This document shows positions 36,247-45,528 of a stretch of 59,121 nucleotides of DNA, piece after piece; the stretch's first letter is position 1, and each line of letters opens with the position of its first letter. The translations under genes and the position numbers were made by a program. The notes under the pieces are model-generated. The model worked only from the letters and a program-made list of their open reading frames with translations. It was not told the DNA's origin and did not search any database. Source of the DNA: Malikia spinosa (GTDB lineage: Bacteria; Pseudomonadota; Gammaproteobacteria; Burkholderiales; Burkholderiaceae_C); the NCBI RefSeq assembly GCF_002980625.1, contig NZ_PVLR01000038.1:1-59121 (forward strand). The letters are read 5' to 3'.

Positions 36247-37041
36247 TCACTCGCCGCGCTTGCTGTGCGTCCAGCGGCTGTGCAGCGCGCGCGCCGCGCC
36301 GTCGAGCGCGAAGCCGAGCGCGCCGATCAGCAGGATCACCGCCATCAGCTCGGAGTAGGCCAGCCGGTCGCGGGTGTCGAGCACGAAGTAACCCAGGCCG
36401 GCGCTGACCCCCAGCATCTCGCAAGGCACCAGCACGATCCAGACGATGCCGATCGCGAGCCGGATTCCGGTCAGGATATGGCCGAGCACGCCCGGCAGCA
36501 CGATCCGGCACAGCAGCTCCCAGCGCGTCGCGCTCAGGCTCTGGCCCAGCATCAGCCAGCGCGGATCGAGCTGGTGCACGCCGGCGACGGTGTTGAGCAG
36601 GATCGGCCAGACGGCGGCAAAGGCTAGCAGGAAGTAGATCGGCGCATCGCCCACGCCCAGCACCATCACCGCGATCGGCATCCAGGACAGCGGCGAGATC
36701 ATGCGCAGGAACTGGAACGCGATGCCGGTGCCGGCCTCGACATGGCGCGAGGCGCCGACGGCCAGGCCCAGCGGCACGCCGACCGCGAGCGCGATCAGCA
36801 GTCCGACCAGCACGCGCTTCAGGCTGACCAGCACATGCTCGGTCAGCTGATTGCCGATCAGTAGCTGGTACAGGCTGGACAGCGTCTGGTCGGGCGCCAG
36901 CGAGGCCGCCAGTGGCACCTTGGCCTGCAGCCACCAGGTGCCGCCCCACCAGGCGACGACGACCAGCGTCAGTCCCAGCAGGCCCAGTGTCCAGCGGGCC
37001 AGCGGCCCCGGTGTCTTCGAATTCGATCGCATGGGCCGCAC
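36247..37041 (-). CDS. ABC importer permease, nitrate/sulfonate/taurine type
   Basis: The 264-aa protein has about six membrane helices and the cytoplasmic EAA-like loop (WLMLGQSLSATRWELLCRIVLPGVLGHILTG, around residues 147-177) that docks on the ATPase. It belongs to the SsuC/TauC/NrtB group. Its ATG directly abuts the stop of the binding-protein gene. Together the three genes form a complete importer. Confidence 0.9.
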   Translation of the reverse strand: MRPMRSNSKTPGPLARWTLGLLGLTLVVVAWWGGTWWLQAKVPLAASLAPDQTLSSLYQLLIGNQLTEHVLVSLKRVLVGLLIALAVGVPLGLAVGASRHVEAGTGIAFQFLRMISPLSWMPIAVMVLGVGDAPIYFLLAFAAVWPILLNTVAGVHQLDPRWLMLGQSLSATRWELLCRIVLPGVLGHILTGIRLAIGIVWIVLVPCEMLGVSAGLGYFVLDTRDRLAYSELMAVILLIGALGFALDGAARALHSRWTHSKRGE

Positions 37042-38229
37042 TCAGCTTCCGAACACTTCAGTACGCCCGAACGACTCGGGGAAACCGAAGGTCTTGAGTC
37101 CGCCGACCTGCTTGAGCGCCTGCTTGACGAAGCGGTCATCGACCAGGTCGGTGGCGGTCTTCTTGCCATCGAGCGACTGGATGAAGGCATTGTTGCCCTC
37201 GATCTTGGTCACCTTGAGCAGCTCGACCATCTTTTCGGTGTAGCTTGGGAACGGGTAGGGTTGGAAGTCGATCCGCTCCTCCTTCCATTCCGGGTGCCGG
37301 ATCGCACCGCTGGCCTGGTACTGGCGCGTCTGGCCGGCGCTGGGTTCGAGCACGCGCAGCAGTGCCTCGGCGCTGTGCGGCGTGTAGCGGTTCGGGCCGT
37401 CCTTGGCCAGCAGGCGCGCGGTCGCGGCGCGGTTGTCCTGGATCCAGGCCTGCGCCTGCACGATGCTGCTGACGACCTTCTGGCTCCATTCGGGGCGCTG
37501 GTTCAGGTCGCGCTCGTGCATGAAGACGACGCAGCAGGCGTGGTTCTTCCAGACGTCGCCGGTGAAGCGCAGCACCTTGCCGACCTTGAGCAGTTCGGCG
37601 CTGGCATTGAAAGGCTCGGCGACGATGAAACCGGCGATCTGCTTCGATGCCAGCGCCGGCGTCATGTCCGACGGCGGCATCACGACCAGCTTGACCTGCT
37701 GTGCACTGGGATCGCCCTTGGTGATGGCCTCGAGCTTGGCTTCGCGCAGCAGATGCTGCAGCACGACGTTGTGCATCGAGTACCAGAACGGCACCGCGAC
37801 CGTCTTGCCGCCGAGCTGCTTGACGTCGTTGATCTCGGGGGCGACGGTCAGCGCCGATCCGCCGACATGGTTCCAGGCGACAACCTTGGCCGGCACCTTG
37901 CTGCCGTAGCGCGCCCAGACTGTGATCGGCGACAGCAGATGCACCACGTTGACCTGGCCGGCGATGAAGGCTTCGACCAGCTGGGCCCAGCTGCGGAACA
38001 TGCGCGGCGGCTCGACCTGCAGGCCTTGCGCCTCGTAGAGCTTGTTGTGGTGCGCGACCAGCAGCGGCGTGGCATCGGTGATCGGCAGATAGCCGATGCG
38101 CACCGGAGCATCGGCGTCGGCTGCGGCGCGTGCCTCGAACGATTGCAGCAGCGGCAGCGCGCCGCCAGCGCTCAGCAGCGTCGAGAGCTTGAGCCATTCA
38201 CGGCGGTTGTTCAGCAGGGGTTGTGACAT
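37042..38229 (-). CDS. ABC substrate-binding protein with twin-arginine signal (NrtA/SsuA-like)
   Basis: The N-terminus NRREWLKLSTLLSAGGALP contains a twin-arginine export motif, so the 395-aa protein is probably exported folded. The body matches nitrate/sulfonate/taurine binding proteins: VRIGYLPITDATPLLVAHHNKLYEAQGL near residue 43, then the SWAQLVEAFIAGQVNVVHLL hinge. An inserted HACCVVF segment has paired cysteines. The ligand is not predictable from sequence; an anionic or sulfur compound is usual for the family. Confidence 0.9.
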   Translation of the reverse strand: MSQPLLNNRREWLKLSTLLSAGGALPLLQSFEARAAADADAPVRIGYLPITDATPLLVAHHNKLYEAQGLQVEPPRMFRSWAQLVEAFIAGQVNVVHLLSPITVWARYGSKVPAKVVAWNHVGGSALTVAPEINDVKQLGGKTVAVPFWYSMHNVVLQHLLREAKLEAITKGDPSAQQVKLVVMPPSDMTPALASKQIAGFIVAEPFNASAELLKVGKVLRFTGDVWKNHACCVVFMHERDLNQRPEWSQKVVSSIVQAQAWIQDNRAATARLLAKDGPNRYTPHSAEALLRVLEPSAGQTRQYQASGAIRHPEWKEERIDFQPYPFPSYTEKMVELLKVTKIEGNNAFIQSLDGKKTATDLVDDRFVKQALKQVGGLKTFGFPESFGRTEVFGS

Positions 38230-38230
38230 G

Positions 38231-39049
38231 TCAGATCTCGTAGGTCAGGGGCTCGGAGGGGGTGGGCTGCTGCGCCGGGGCGCGTGCCTGGTGCAGCGCC
38301 TCGACGACGGACAGGCGCAGCTGCGCGAGTGCGCGCACATGATCGGCGCGCGGCTCGGGGATATCGACGCTCCAGCTGCCGACCAGGCGCCCGGGTTGGC
38401 CGCCGATCAGCACCACGCGGTCGGCCAGCAGCAGCGCCTCGTCGATGTCGTGCGTGACCAGCACGGCCGCGGTCTGGTGGCGCCGGCAGACGCCGCGCAG
38501 CAGCTGCTGCATCTCGCCACGCGTGACCTCGTCGAGCGCGCTGAACGGCTCGTCGAGCAGCAGGATCTCGGGCTGGCGCGACAGTGCGCGCGCCAGCGCG
38601 GTGCGTTGCGCCATGCCGCCCGACAGCTCGGCCGGATGGCGCCGGCGCGCCTCGGTCAGTCCGACCTCGGCGATCGCGTCACTGACGCGCTGCTTGCGCT
38701 CGGCCGGGCTCAGCAGGGGCTGGTGCTTGAAGTCGAGCCCGAACGCGACGTTCTGCTCCAGCGACAGCCAGGGCAGCAGGCAGGGGTCCTGGAACACCAT
38801 GCTCAGGCGCGGATGCGGACCGCGCAGCGGTTCGCCATGGACCTGCACCTCGCCGCTCTCGGCGCCTTGCAGGCCGGCGAGCACGCGCAGCAGCGACGAC
38901 TTACCGACCCCGCTGGGCCCCAGCAGCGCGACGATCTCGCCGGCCGCGATGCGCAGCGAGAAATCCTCGAGCACGCGTCGGCGACTGCCGTCCGGCTGGG
39001 CGTAGGCCAGGGAGATGTCCCGGGCTTGCAAAACGAAGGCGGCGCTCAT
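38231..39049 (-). CDS. ABC importer ATPase, nitrate/sulfonate type
   Basis: Walker A GPSGVGKSS, Q-loop MVFQDPCLLPWLSLEQNV, signature LSGGMAQRTALARAL and Walker B LLLDEPFSALD are all present, in the pattern of SsuB/TauB/NrtD. ATG 39049 gives a 272-aa protein; a TTG 21 bases earlier overlaps the preceding gene and is less likely. Next comes the binding-protein gene after one base. Confidence 0.92.
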   Translation of the reverse strand: MSAAFVLQARDISLAYAQPDGSRRRVLEDFSLRIAAGEIVALLGPSGVGKSSLLRVLAGLQGAESGEVQVHGEPLRGPHPRLSMVFQDPCLLPWLSLEQNVAFGLDFKHQPLLSPAERKQRVSDAIAEVGLTEARRRHPAELSGGMAQRTALARALSRQPEILLLDEPFSALDEVTRGEMQQLLRGVCRRHQTAAVLVTHDIDEALLLADRVVLIGGQPGRLVGSWSVDIPEPRADHVRALAQLRLSVVEALHQARAPAQQPTPSEPLTYEI

Positions 39050-39066
39050 GGTTCTTGTCTCGGTTT

Positions 39067-40332
39067 TCAAAGGGTCGCGCCTGGCAGCGTCAGCGGGCAG
39101 GAGCTGGTCTTGACCCGCACTACAACCGGGCGGCTCTCGTAGCGCAGCGGCTGGCAGCCGCAGATCGCGGCTGCCAGCGTGCTGGCCTGGCGCGAGATCG
39201 GCTCGATGAAGCGGCTGACCGTCCCGGCCACGCTGGCGCAGTCGCCCAGCGCGTAAATGCCGGGCTGGCTGCTGCCCATCGTCGCCGGGTCGACCGCGAT
39301 GCCGTAGTCCCAGTCGAGCGCCGCGCTTCGCGCCAGCCGGCTGGGCGTCTGCAGTCCGGTCGCTGCGATCACCTGGTCGGCGTCGAACTGCTGGCCACAG
39401 GCGCTGCTGAGGCGGTAGTGGGGTTGGTTGTCGCCGTCAATCCGCTGCACCGCAGTCAGCTCGATGCCGCCGATGAAGCGGATCGGCAGCGCCTGCCAGG
39501 CTTGCAGCAGCTGCGCGCCAGCGCCCTGATCCTGCCAGCGCGCCAGCGGCTCGGGCTGGCTGTCGAGCAGCGTGATCTGGTGTCCGCCGAGCGCGAGGTC
39601 GTTGGCCAGTTCGCTGCCTATCAGTCCCGCGCCGACGATGGCGATCCGCTGCGGTCCGGCCTGCAGCGCTGATCTGAGCTTCAGGTAGTCGCTCAGGTGG
39701 TTGATGCGCCAGCAGTTTGCTGCCGACAGCGGTGATGGCAGCCCGGTCTGTGCGCCATGTGCCAGCACCAGATGGCGGTAAGCCAGGTTGCCGCGCGTCG
39801 TGCGCAGCCGTTGCCGCGCCGCGTCGATGCGCAGCGCATGCGTGTGCGCCAGCAGCCTGATATTGAGTCGCTGCGCCGCGTCGCAGCCTGACTCCTTGAC
39901 CAGCTGCTGCGGCGTGATGCCGCGTGCCAGCGCGACCGACAGCAGCGGCTTGTCGTAACGGTCGCCCGCGCAGTCGCTGACCAGCGTGATCGGCAGCGCC
40001 GCGTCCTGCGCGCGCAGCCGCTCGGCCAGTGTCCAGCCGGCACGGCCCGCGCCGACGATCACGACGCCGCTGGCCTGGCGCGCCGCCGGCCGTGGGCCTG
40101 CGCTGTCGCGCGCCTGGGCCTTCAGCGTTTCCAGGCAGGGGGGCTGGTAAGGACTGAAGTCGGCCTTGGTCACGCCGCACAGCGGGCAGACCCAGTCCTC
40201 GGGGATGTCGGCGAAGCGGGTGCCGGGCGCCAGGCCCGAGTCCGGGTCGCCGAGCGCCTCGTCGTAGATGAGGCCGCAGGCGTCGCAGATGTACTTTTGC
40301 CAGGGTGTCATGCCCGCATCAGGCGCCGTCAT
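39067..40332 (-). CDS. Rubredoxin fused to FAD-dependent rubredoxin reductase
   Basis: Residues 8-58 form a rubredoxin: Cys16 and Cys19 (CDACG), Cys49 and Cys52 (CPLCG) bind one iron. Residues 90-405 form an FAD/NAD(P)H reductase ([17 protein letters not shown]; second nucleotide site [21 protein letters not shown]-binding [10 protein letters not shown]). Fusing carrier and reductase gives a self-contained electron donor from NAD(P)H, as needed by an oxygenase or a peroxide-reducing protein. The ATG overlaps the stop of the flavoprotein gene (ATGA), which suggests the pair works together. Confidence 0.9.
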   Translation of the reverse strand: MTAPDAGMTPWQKYICDACGLIYDEALGDPDSGLAPGTRFADIPEDWVCPLCGVTKADFSPYQPPCLETLKAQARDSAGPRPAARQASGVVIVGAGRAGWTLAERLRAQDAALPITLVSDCAGDRYDKPLLSVALARGITPQQLVKESGCDAAQRLNIRLLAHTHALRIDAARQRLRTTRGNLAYRHLVLAHGAQTGLPSPLSAANCWRINHLSDYLKLRSALQAGPQRIAIVGAGLIGSELANDLALGGHQITLLDSQPEPLARWQDQGAGAQLLQAWQALPIRFIGGIELTAVQRIDGDNQPHYRLSSACGQQFDADQVIAATGLQTPSRLARSAALDWDYGIAVDPATMGSSQPGIYALGDCASVAGTVSRFIEPISRQASTLAAAICGCQPLRYESRPVVVRVKTSSCPLTLPGATL

Positions 40333-41447
40333 GCCGGAGTCTCTTGCTGGCTCAGGCGCGCCATTTCCTTGCGCAGATGCTTGATCGCCGGTGTGACGAT
40401 CGCGACGAAATGCGACTCGCGCACGCGCCGCTGCACTTCCGAGCTCATCAGGTAGCCGCGTGCGCCCTGGTGCAGCAGCGCCGATTGCGCGGCGCGCAGC
40501 GCCAACTCAGCCCCCTGCGCGCGCGCGTCGAGCACGTCGAGGAAGAACTCGTTCGAGCCGTTGAACGGCGTCTTGGCCAGCTTCATGACGCGTGCGGTCA
40601 GCTCGTCGAGCTCGGCCTGCAGCGCATCGGGGCGCTCGTCGAGGAACTGGTTGACATGGCCGAGCTGCGGCTCGACTGCCCACATCGAGTCGATCGCGCC
40701 CTGGATCACGCCCACCGCCATGCCACATTGCAGCATCACGAACGCGGCGCGGATGCGGGCGATGAAGGGCTTGGCCGGCTCGGCCATCAGGCGCTCGGCG
40801 CCGACGAAATAGTCCTTGAGCCGCAGCGCATAGGTGCCGGTGCCTTCCATGCCGGCGAAGCTCGGGCATTCGTGCAGCTCGACGCCGGGGTCGTTGCAGT
40901 CGAGCAGGAACATCACTTCGCGCCCGAGCGGCTGCTCGCCATCGGTCACGCCAGCGATGGCGCCGCAGTAATGGTCATGGTCGAGGTTGCTGACCCAGGG
41001 CAGATTGCCGCTGACCCGGTAACCGCCCTCGACCGGCTGCGCCTTGAGCAGCAGCGTCTCGATCTGGGCATAGCTCTTCATCGGATTGGACAGCGCCGTG
41101 CCGCCCAGGCCCAGGCCGCTGACATGGCGCTGCAGCCGCTCGCCGGTCAGCGCCGGATTGCCCGACTGCTGCAGGTACAGGCCGCAGACCGCGTGGCACC
41201 AGACCATGAAACCGGTCGCGCCGCAGACGCGCGAGACCTCGGCCATCGCGCGTATCGCCAGCCCGAAGTCGCTGCCGCCATGCGGCGCGTCCAGGTGCGC
41301 GCTGATTGCGCCGAGGCGGGCCAGCTCGCCGAGCTCGGCCTTGGGGTAGTAGCCTGCGCGGTCTATCGCTTCGACCTGGGCGGCCAGCGGTCCCTGCGCG
41401 AAGGCACGCACCGCGCTCAGCAGTTGATCGGCGTTGAGGGTCGTCAT
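40329..41447 (-). CDS. Acyl-CoA dehydrogenase-fold flavoprotein, possible monooxygenase
   Basis: The 372-aa protein has the acyl-CoA dehydrogenase plan: N-terminal helices, a central beta domain with [20 protein letters not shown], and a C-terminal helical bundle ending in a DszC/SfnB-like region. Such proteins next to sulfonate-type importers are often flavin-dependent monooxygenases of sulfur compounds, not beta-oxidation enzymes. I cannot place a catalytic Glu with confidence. The ATG at 41447 fits the family start; an upstream extension in frame overlaps the preceding gene. Coupled to the rubredoxin-reductase gene by a four-base overlap. Confidence 0.82.
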   Translation of the reverse strand: MTTLNADQLLSAVRAFAQGPLAAQVEAIDRAGYYPKAELGELARLGAISAHLDAPHGGSDFGLAIRAMAEVSRVCGATGFMVWCHAVCGLYLQQSGNPALTGERLQRHVSGLGLGGTALSNPMKSYAQIETLLLKAQPVEGGYRVSGNLPWVSNLDHDHYCGAIAGVTDGEQPLGREVMFLLDCNDPGVELHECPSFAGMEGTGTYALRLKDYFVGAERLMAEPAKPFIARIRAAFVMLQCGMAVGVIQGAIDSMWAVEPQLGHVNQFLDERPDALQAELDELTARVMKLAKTPFNGSNEFFLDVLDARAQGAELALRAAQSALLHQGARGYLMSSEVQRRVRESHFVAIVTPAIKHLRKEMARLSQQETPA

Positions 41448-41494
41448 GTCATGGTTTCCGGATTTGCGCTCTGGGCCTGCCTGAACAGCGGCGG

Positions 41495-42052
41495 TCAGGC
41501 CTTGGCTTCCCAGCGGTAGGCGGCCAGCTCGGGGTTGAGTTCGGTGCCGGCCAGGCTGTTGGAGAAGTTGCACAGCGTCGCCAGCGCGACACCCAGGATG
41601 GTCTCGAGCACCTGCTGCTCGCCGTAGCCGGCGTCGTAGAAGGCTTGCAGTTCGTCCGGCGACACGGCGCCACGGCTGCGGATCACGGCACGGGTGAACT
41701 CGGCCAGCGCCTCGAGCTTGGGGTTGGGCAGCGGGGTCTGGTCGCGCATCGCGTTGACCAGCTCGGGTGCCAGCTTGCCCTGCTTGTAGCAGATCGCGGT
41801 GTGACCGGCGACGCAGAAGGCGCAGCCGTGGTTGGTCGCCGCGGTGATCTGGACCGTCTCGCGCTCCTCGAGCGTGAAGCTGGTGCGACCGTTGATCTCG
41901 CCGACCTTGACATACATCTCGACGGCGGTCGGCGCATTGGCCAGCACGCCCATCAGGTTGGGGATGAAGCCGTTGCGGGCCTTGGAGGCCTCGAGGTAGG
42001 GCTTGCTGGCCTCGGGGGCGGTCTCGGGGGTCTGGATCGTCAGGCGGGACAT
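41495..42052 (-). CDS. Carboxymuconolactone decarboxylase-like/AhpD-fold protein
   Basis: The 185-aa protein has an AhpD-type core with Cys77-x-x-Cys80 and His84 (CAFCVAGH), the redox centre of the peroxidase-like branch. The N-terminal segment GFIPNLMGVLANAP is common in the family. It is likely a thiol-dependent peroxidase or an adaptor, protecting the flavoenzyme encoded downstream. It is the first structural gene after the AraC regulator, 47 bases before the flavoprotein gene. Confidence 0.9.
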   Translation of the reverse strand: MSRLTIQTPETAPEASKPYLEASKARNGFIPNLMGVLANAPTAVEMYVKVGEINGRTSFTLEERETVQITAATNHGCAFCVAGHTAICYKQGKLAPELVNAMRDQTPLPNPKLEALAEFTRAVIRSRGAVSPDELQAFYDAGYGEQQVLETILGVALATLCNFSNSLAGTELNPELAAYRWEAKA

Positions 42053-42152
42053 GGGAACTCCTATGCAAAGATACCTACGATTGTCCCGGGACGCAGATTT
42101 GCGATCCAGGCGCAGAAGTCCCGTTCTCTTGCTCGAAAGTCCCAGTCCTGCT

Positions 42153-43082
42153 TCAGGCGGCCAGCTGCGCGCCGGCGCCGACCGAGCGCCGCAGCGCGCC
42201 GGGCAGCGAGCCCGTGACCTTCTTGAACGCGCGCGAGAACGCCGCGTCCGACTGGTAGCCGACCTTCTCGGCCGCGCGCGACAGCGGCATGCCCTCGACG
42301 ATCCAGCGCGAGGCCAGCTGCATCCGCAGTTGCGCGACGAACTGGCTCGGCGAGGTGCCCGCAGTCTGCGAGAACAGCCGGAAGAACTTGGTGCGCGACA
42401 TGTGCGTCAGATCGGCCATCTGCTCGACGCTCCAGTCTCGACCTGGTTCGCGCAGGATCGCTTCGAGCAGCGGGGTGAACTCGGGGCGCGCGAGCACAGC
42501 CCACAGGCCTTCCTCGACCTCCTGGCGCCGGCACAGATGTCGCACGACGTAGAAGAACATCAGATCGACCAGCCGCGTCAGCAGCGGCGACGGCTCTGCG
42601 CTGCCCGTGCGCGCCTCGGCCAGGATCAGGTCGAACAGGGGCCGGATCTCGCGCAGCTCATCGCGCTCGCGCGACACGACCACATAGGCCGGAAACTTGG
42701 CGAGGAACAGCTCGTTGATCGGCGCGCGGAATTCGAAGAAGCCGCAGGCCAGCGCCGTGCTGCAAGGCGCCGACAGGTCGATCGCCTGCATCGGCGGTTG
42801 GGGCGCGTCGGCCGCAGCGCTGGCGTCTTCATGCGGACTCAGCAGGTGCGGCAGGTCGCGCAGAAAGAAGACCGCATCGCCGGTCTGCAGCCGGTGTTTC
42901 TGCCCAGTCCCGCTCAGGTGCAGCCAGCAGTCGCCGTTGAGGATCACATGAAAGCCGCCCTGAGCCATGCCGGCGGTCGAAGCCTGCCAGCTGCCGCAGT
43001 ACTGCCCGAGGTGGAACAGAGTGGTCTGCAGGTCCAGGCTGCCGAGCAGCCATTGAATCAGGCGATCCTGGTGGGTCATCAT
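42153..43082 (-). CDS. AraC-family transcriptional regulator
   Basis: The 309-aa protein has a cupin-like N-terminal sensor domain (GGFHVILNGDCWLHL and LQTGDAVFFLRDLPHLL; the family that decodes effectors in AraC_binding_6-type regulators) and a double helix-turn-helix at the C-terminus (WSVEQMADLTHMSRTKFFRLF; LSRAAEKVGYQSDAAFSRAFKK). It probably activates the operon downstream, separated by 100 bases, with the effector being the transported compound. No other regulator of that operon is visible. Confidence 0.9.
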   Translation of the reverse strand: MMTHQDRLIQWLLGSLDLQTTLFHLGQYCGSWQASTAGMAQGGFHVILNGDCWLHLSGTGQKHRLQTGDAVFFLRDLPHLLSPHEDASAAADAPQPPMQAIDLSAPCSTALACGFFEFRAPINELFLAKFPAYVVVSRERDELREIRPLFDLILAEARTGSAEPSPLLTRLVDLMFFYVVRHLCRRQEVEEGLWAVLARPEFTPLLEAILREPGRDWSVEQMADLTHMSRTKFFRLFSQTAGTSPSQFVAQLRMQLASRWIVEGMPLSRAAEKVGYQSDAAFSRAFKKVTGSLPGALRRSVGAGAQLAA

Positions 43083-43335
43083 GGGGAAGGGGTCGCAGCG
43101 GAATGCGTTCTGCTCTGAGAGGGGCGAATCATAGGCAGGCTTTTGATATTTACAAAGTAATTTTTAGTAGCTTTCATATTTCTTTTCCGTATATGGGAGC
43201 TTGCGCAGTCCGGCTGCGGTCCGGTTGCGATCTGGCCGTGGCGGCTCGCGGGAGGAAGGAGCGGCCACCACCACTTCACCTGACTGTCACGGCAGACCTA
43301 TAGATTGGGCCGGCCCTTCACTATCAGGAGTTTTT
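43083..43335. promoter_or_regulatory. Divergent control region between AraC and cpdB-type genes
   Basis: The AraC-proximal half (about 43139-43196) is AT-rich and likely holds that gene's promoter. For the nucleotidase, TTCACC (43276-43281) and TATAGA (43300-43305) make a weak -35/-10 pair with 18-base spacing. CTGTCAC at 43284-43290, ten bases before the -10, resembles one half of a PhoB box, but the expected second half is poor. AGGAG at 43326-43330 is a strong ribosome site. Confidence 0.4.
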
Positions 43336-45393
43336 GTGGATACCAATTCCAAAATGAGATTGTTTTCGCGACCGGTCTTGACCGCCGCCGTAGCTGCTGC
43401 GCTGGCCGGTGGCCTGGCCGCCTGTGGCGACTCGGATGACGCGGTTGTCACCTTGCCCGAGTCAGCCACGGCAGAACTGACGATCCTGGAGACCTCGGAC
43501 CTCCATGCCAACGTGGTCAGCTACGACTATTTCAGGCTCGCAGAGGACAAGAGCGTCGGCTTCGAGCGTACCGCCACGCTGATCAAGCAGGCCCGTGCCG
43601 ATTTCCCGAACAACCTGCTGATCGACAACGGCGACACCATCCAGGGCACGGCCCTGGCCGACTACCAGGCGCTGGTCAGCCCGGTCGCCTGCAACCAGAA
43701 GCTGGCCACCTACAAGGCCATGGATGCGATCGGTTTTGACGTCGGCACCCTGGGCAACCACGAGTTCAACTACGGTCTGCCCTACCTGGCGCAGGTGACC
43801 GGCACCAAGTTCAACGTCGAAGGCATGGCGGCAGTGGCCAGCCAGCCTTCCTGCGTCGGCCCGGCATTCCCGCTGGTGCTGGCCAACGTGAGCAGCAAGA
43901 AGGACGGTGCACCGCTGTACAAGCCGTACACCATCATCAACAAGAAAGTCAGCGCCAAGGACAAGGACGGCAAGACCATCGAAAGCACGGTCAAGGTCGC
44001 GGTGATCGGCTTCACGCCGCCCGCCATCCTGCAATGGGACAAGCGCTGGCTCGACGGCAAGGTCGAGGTCCAGGGCGTGGTGGAAGCCGCCACCAAGTAC
44101 GTGCCGATGGCACGTGCCGAAGGGGCCGACATCGTGATCGCCGCCTCGCATGGCGGCTGGGATACCGGCGCCTACAGCCCCAGCATGGAAAACGCCAACT
44201 ACCATCTGGCCAAGGTGCCGGGCATTGACGGCATCCTGATGGGCCATTCGCACAGCGAGTTCCCGAATGCCGCCTGCACCTCCGCTGCCTGCAGCGCCAG
44301 CGGCGTGGACAAGGTCAAGGGCACTTTCCACGGCGTGCCTGCCGTGATGCCGAGCTTCTGGGGCAAGGCGATCGGGGTCATCAACTACAACTTGACGGTC
44401 AAGAACGGCAAGTGGACCATCGACAGCAGCAAGACCGCAGTCAGCCTGCGCAAGACCTTGACCGATGCCGCCGCCAAGACCTATGTGGCAGCGGACCCGG
44501 CGATTGCGACTGCGATCAAGACCGAGCATGAAGCAGCCATCAACTACGTCAAAACGCCGATCGGCGAATCGGACTTCGCCCTGTCGTCCTACTTCGCCGA
44601 CGTGGGCGATGTCACCGCGATCCAGGTGGTCAACGCGGCGCAGGCCGACTACATCGCCAAGTACGTGGCAGCCAACCTGCCGCAGTACAAGAATCTGCCC
44701 GTGCTGTCGGTCAGTGCGCCGTTCAAGAGCGGCTTTGGCGGCGGGACTGACTTCACCGACGTGAAGAAGGGCCCGATTGCCATCAACAACGCGGCCGACC
44801 TCTACCTCTATCCCAACACGGTCTATGCCGTCAAGGTGACGGGCGCGGGCATCAAGACCTGGCTGGAGAAGGCGGCAGAACGCTTCAACCAGATCAACCC
44901 GAGCTTGACCACGGCGCAGCCGCTGATCTCGACCTTCCCTGGCTACAACTTCGACATGTTCACGTCTCCCGACATGAGCTACGAAATCGACGTGACCCAA
45001 GCCAAGGGCAGCCGCATCAAGAACCTCCACTACAAGGGGGCTCCCATCAGCAGCAGCGCCGAGTTCATCATCGCCACCAACAACTACCGCGCCACCAGTG
45101 GTACGCAATTCGGCTTGACGGCGGACAACATCATCCATGCCTCGCCCGATGCCAACCGTGATGTGCTGATCGACTACATCAAGGCGCGCAAGAACCTGAC
45201 GCTGGCCACCGACGGTTCCACCCGCAGCTGGCGCTTCACGAAAGTGACCACGGCAGGTCCGGTGACTTTCATCTCGGGCAGCGACAAGCTGGCAGTGGCG
45301 CAGACCGCTGGCTTCACCAACATCAGCGTGGTGAGCAACGACGACGGCAGCGGCAAGGGGCAGGGCGTCTACGCCATTGACCTTTCCAAGTAA
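43336..45393 (+). CDS. Lipoprotein CpdB-type 2',3'-cyclic nucleotidase/5'-nucleotidase
   Basis: The 685-aa protein has a lipoprotein signal (LAAC, cut near residue 30) and a two-domain nucleotidase. The metallophosphatase motifs are TSDLHANV, DNGDTIQGTAL, GNHEFNYG, and GHSHSEF; the C-terminal substrate domain has YLYPNTVYAVKVTGAGIKTWL near residue 490. The pattern is closest to CpdB, which hydrolyses 2',3'-cyclic and 3'-nucleotides to scavenge phosphate and nucleosides. GTG 43336 is preferred because AGGAG lies five bases before it; ATG 43354 is too far from that site. Confidence 0.9.
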   Translation: MDTNSKMRLFSRPVLTAAVAAALAGGLAACGDSDDAVVTLPESATAELTILETSDLHANVVSYDYFRLAEDKSVGFERTATLIKQARADFPNNLLIDNGDTIQGTALADYQALVSPVACNQKLATYKAMDAIGFDVGTLGNHEFNYGLPYLAQVTGTKFNVEGMAAVASQPSCVGPAFPLVLANVSSKKDGAPLYKPYTIINKKVSAKDKDGKTIESTVKVAVIGFTPPAILQWDKRWLDGKVEVQGVVEAATKYVPMARAEGADIVIAASHGGWDTGAYSPSMENANYHLAKVPGIDGILMGHSHSEFPNAACTSAACSASGVDKVKGTFHGVPAVMPSFWGKAIGVINYNLTVKNGKWTIDSSKTAVSLRKTLTDAAAKTYVAADPAIATAIKTEHEAAINYVKTPIGESDFALSSYFADVGDVTAIQVVNAAQADYIAKYVAANLPQYKNLPVLSVSAPFKSGFGGGTDFTDVKKGPIAINNAADLYLYPNTVYAVKVTGAGIKTWLEKAAERFNQINPSLTTAQPLISTFPGYNFDMFTSPDMSYEIDVTQAKGSRIKNLHYKGAPISSSAEFIIATNNYRATSGTQFGLTADNIIHASPDANRDVLIDYIKARKNLTLATDGSTRSWRFTKVTTAGPVTFISGSDKLAVAQTAGFTNISVVSNDDGSGKGQGVYAIDLSK

Positions 45394-45465
45394 ACCTGCC
45401 CCACAAGAGGCCCGGCTGCTGATGGCGGTCGGGCTCTTGGGTGTGTCGGGTTGGAATGGGAGAAC

Positions 45466-45498
45466 AAAAAACCCCAAGTAGCTCAACTGCTTGGGGTT
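45466..45498 (-). terminator. Intrinsic terminator, probably of a displaced tRNA-Ser gene
   Basis: On the minus strand AACCCCAAG and CTTGGGGTT (9-bp perfect arms, 11-base loop) are followed by a run of six T. It starts six bases after the 3' CCA of the tRNA-Ser-like fragment at 45505-45517, the usual position of a tRNA terminator. In plus orientation the T run is weaker, so it can still help end the nucleotidase transcript. Confidence 0.75.
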
Positions 45499-45504
45499 AT
45501 GTTT

Positions 45505-45517
45505 TGGCGGAGAGGGA
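45505..45517 (-). other. tRNA-Ser 3'-end fragment, probable integration (att) scar
   Basis: The minus strand reads TCCCTCTCCGCCA, the typical acceptor end plus CCA of a proteobacterial tRNA-Ser. It runs straight into an intrinsic terminator. No T-loop (GTTCGAATC), anticodon stem or 5' half follows upstream, so it is not a gene. This is what remains when an element integrates into a tRNA 3' end and carries away the tRNA body to its far side. The intact gene should then lie beyond 59121. Confidence 0.6.
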
Positions 45518-45528
45518 ATCGGCCATGA

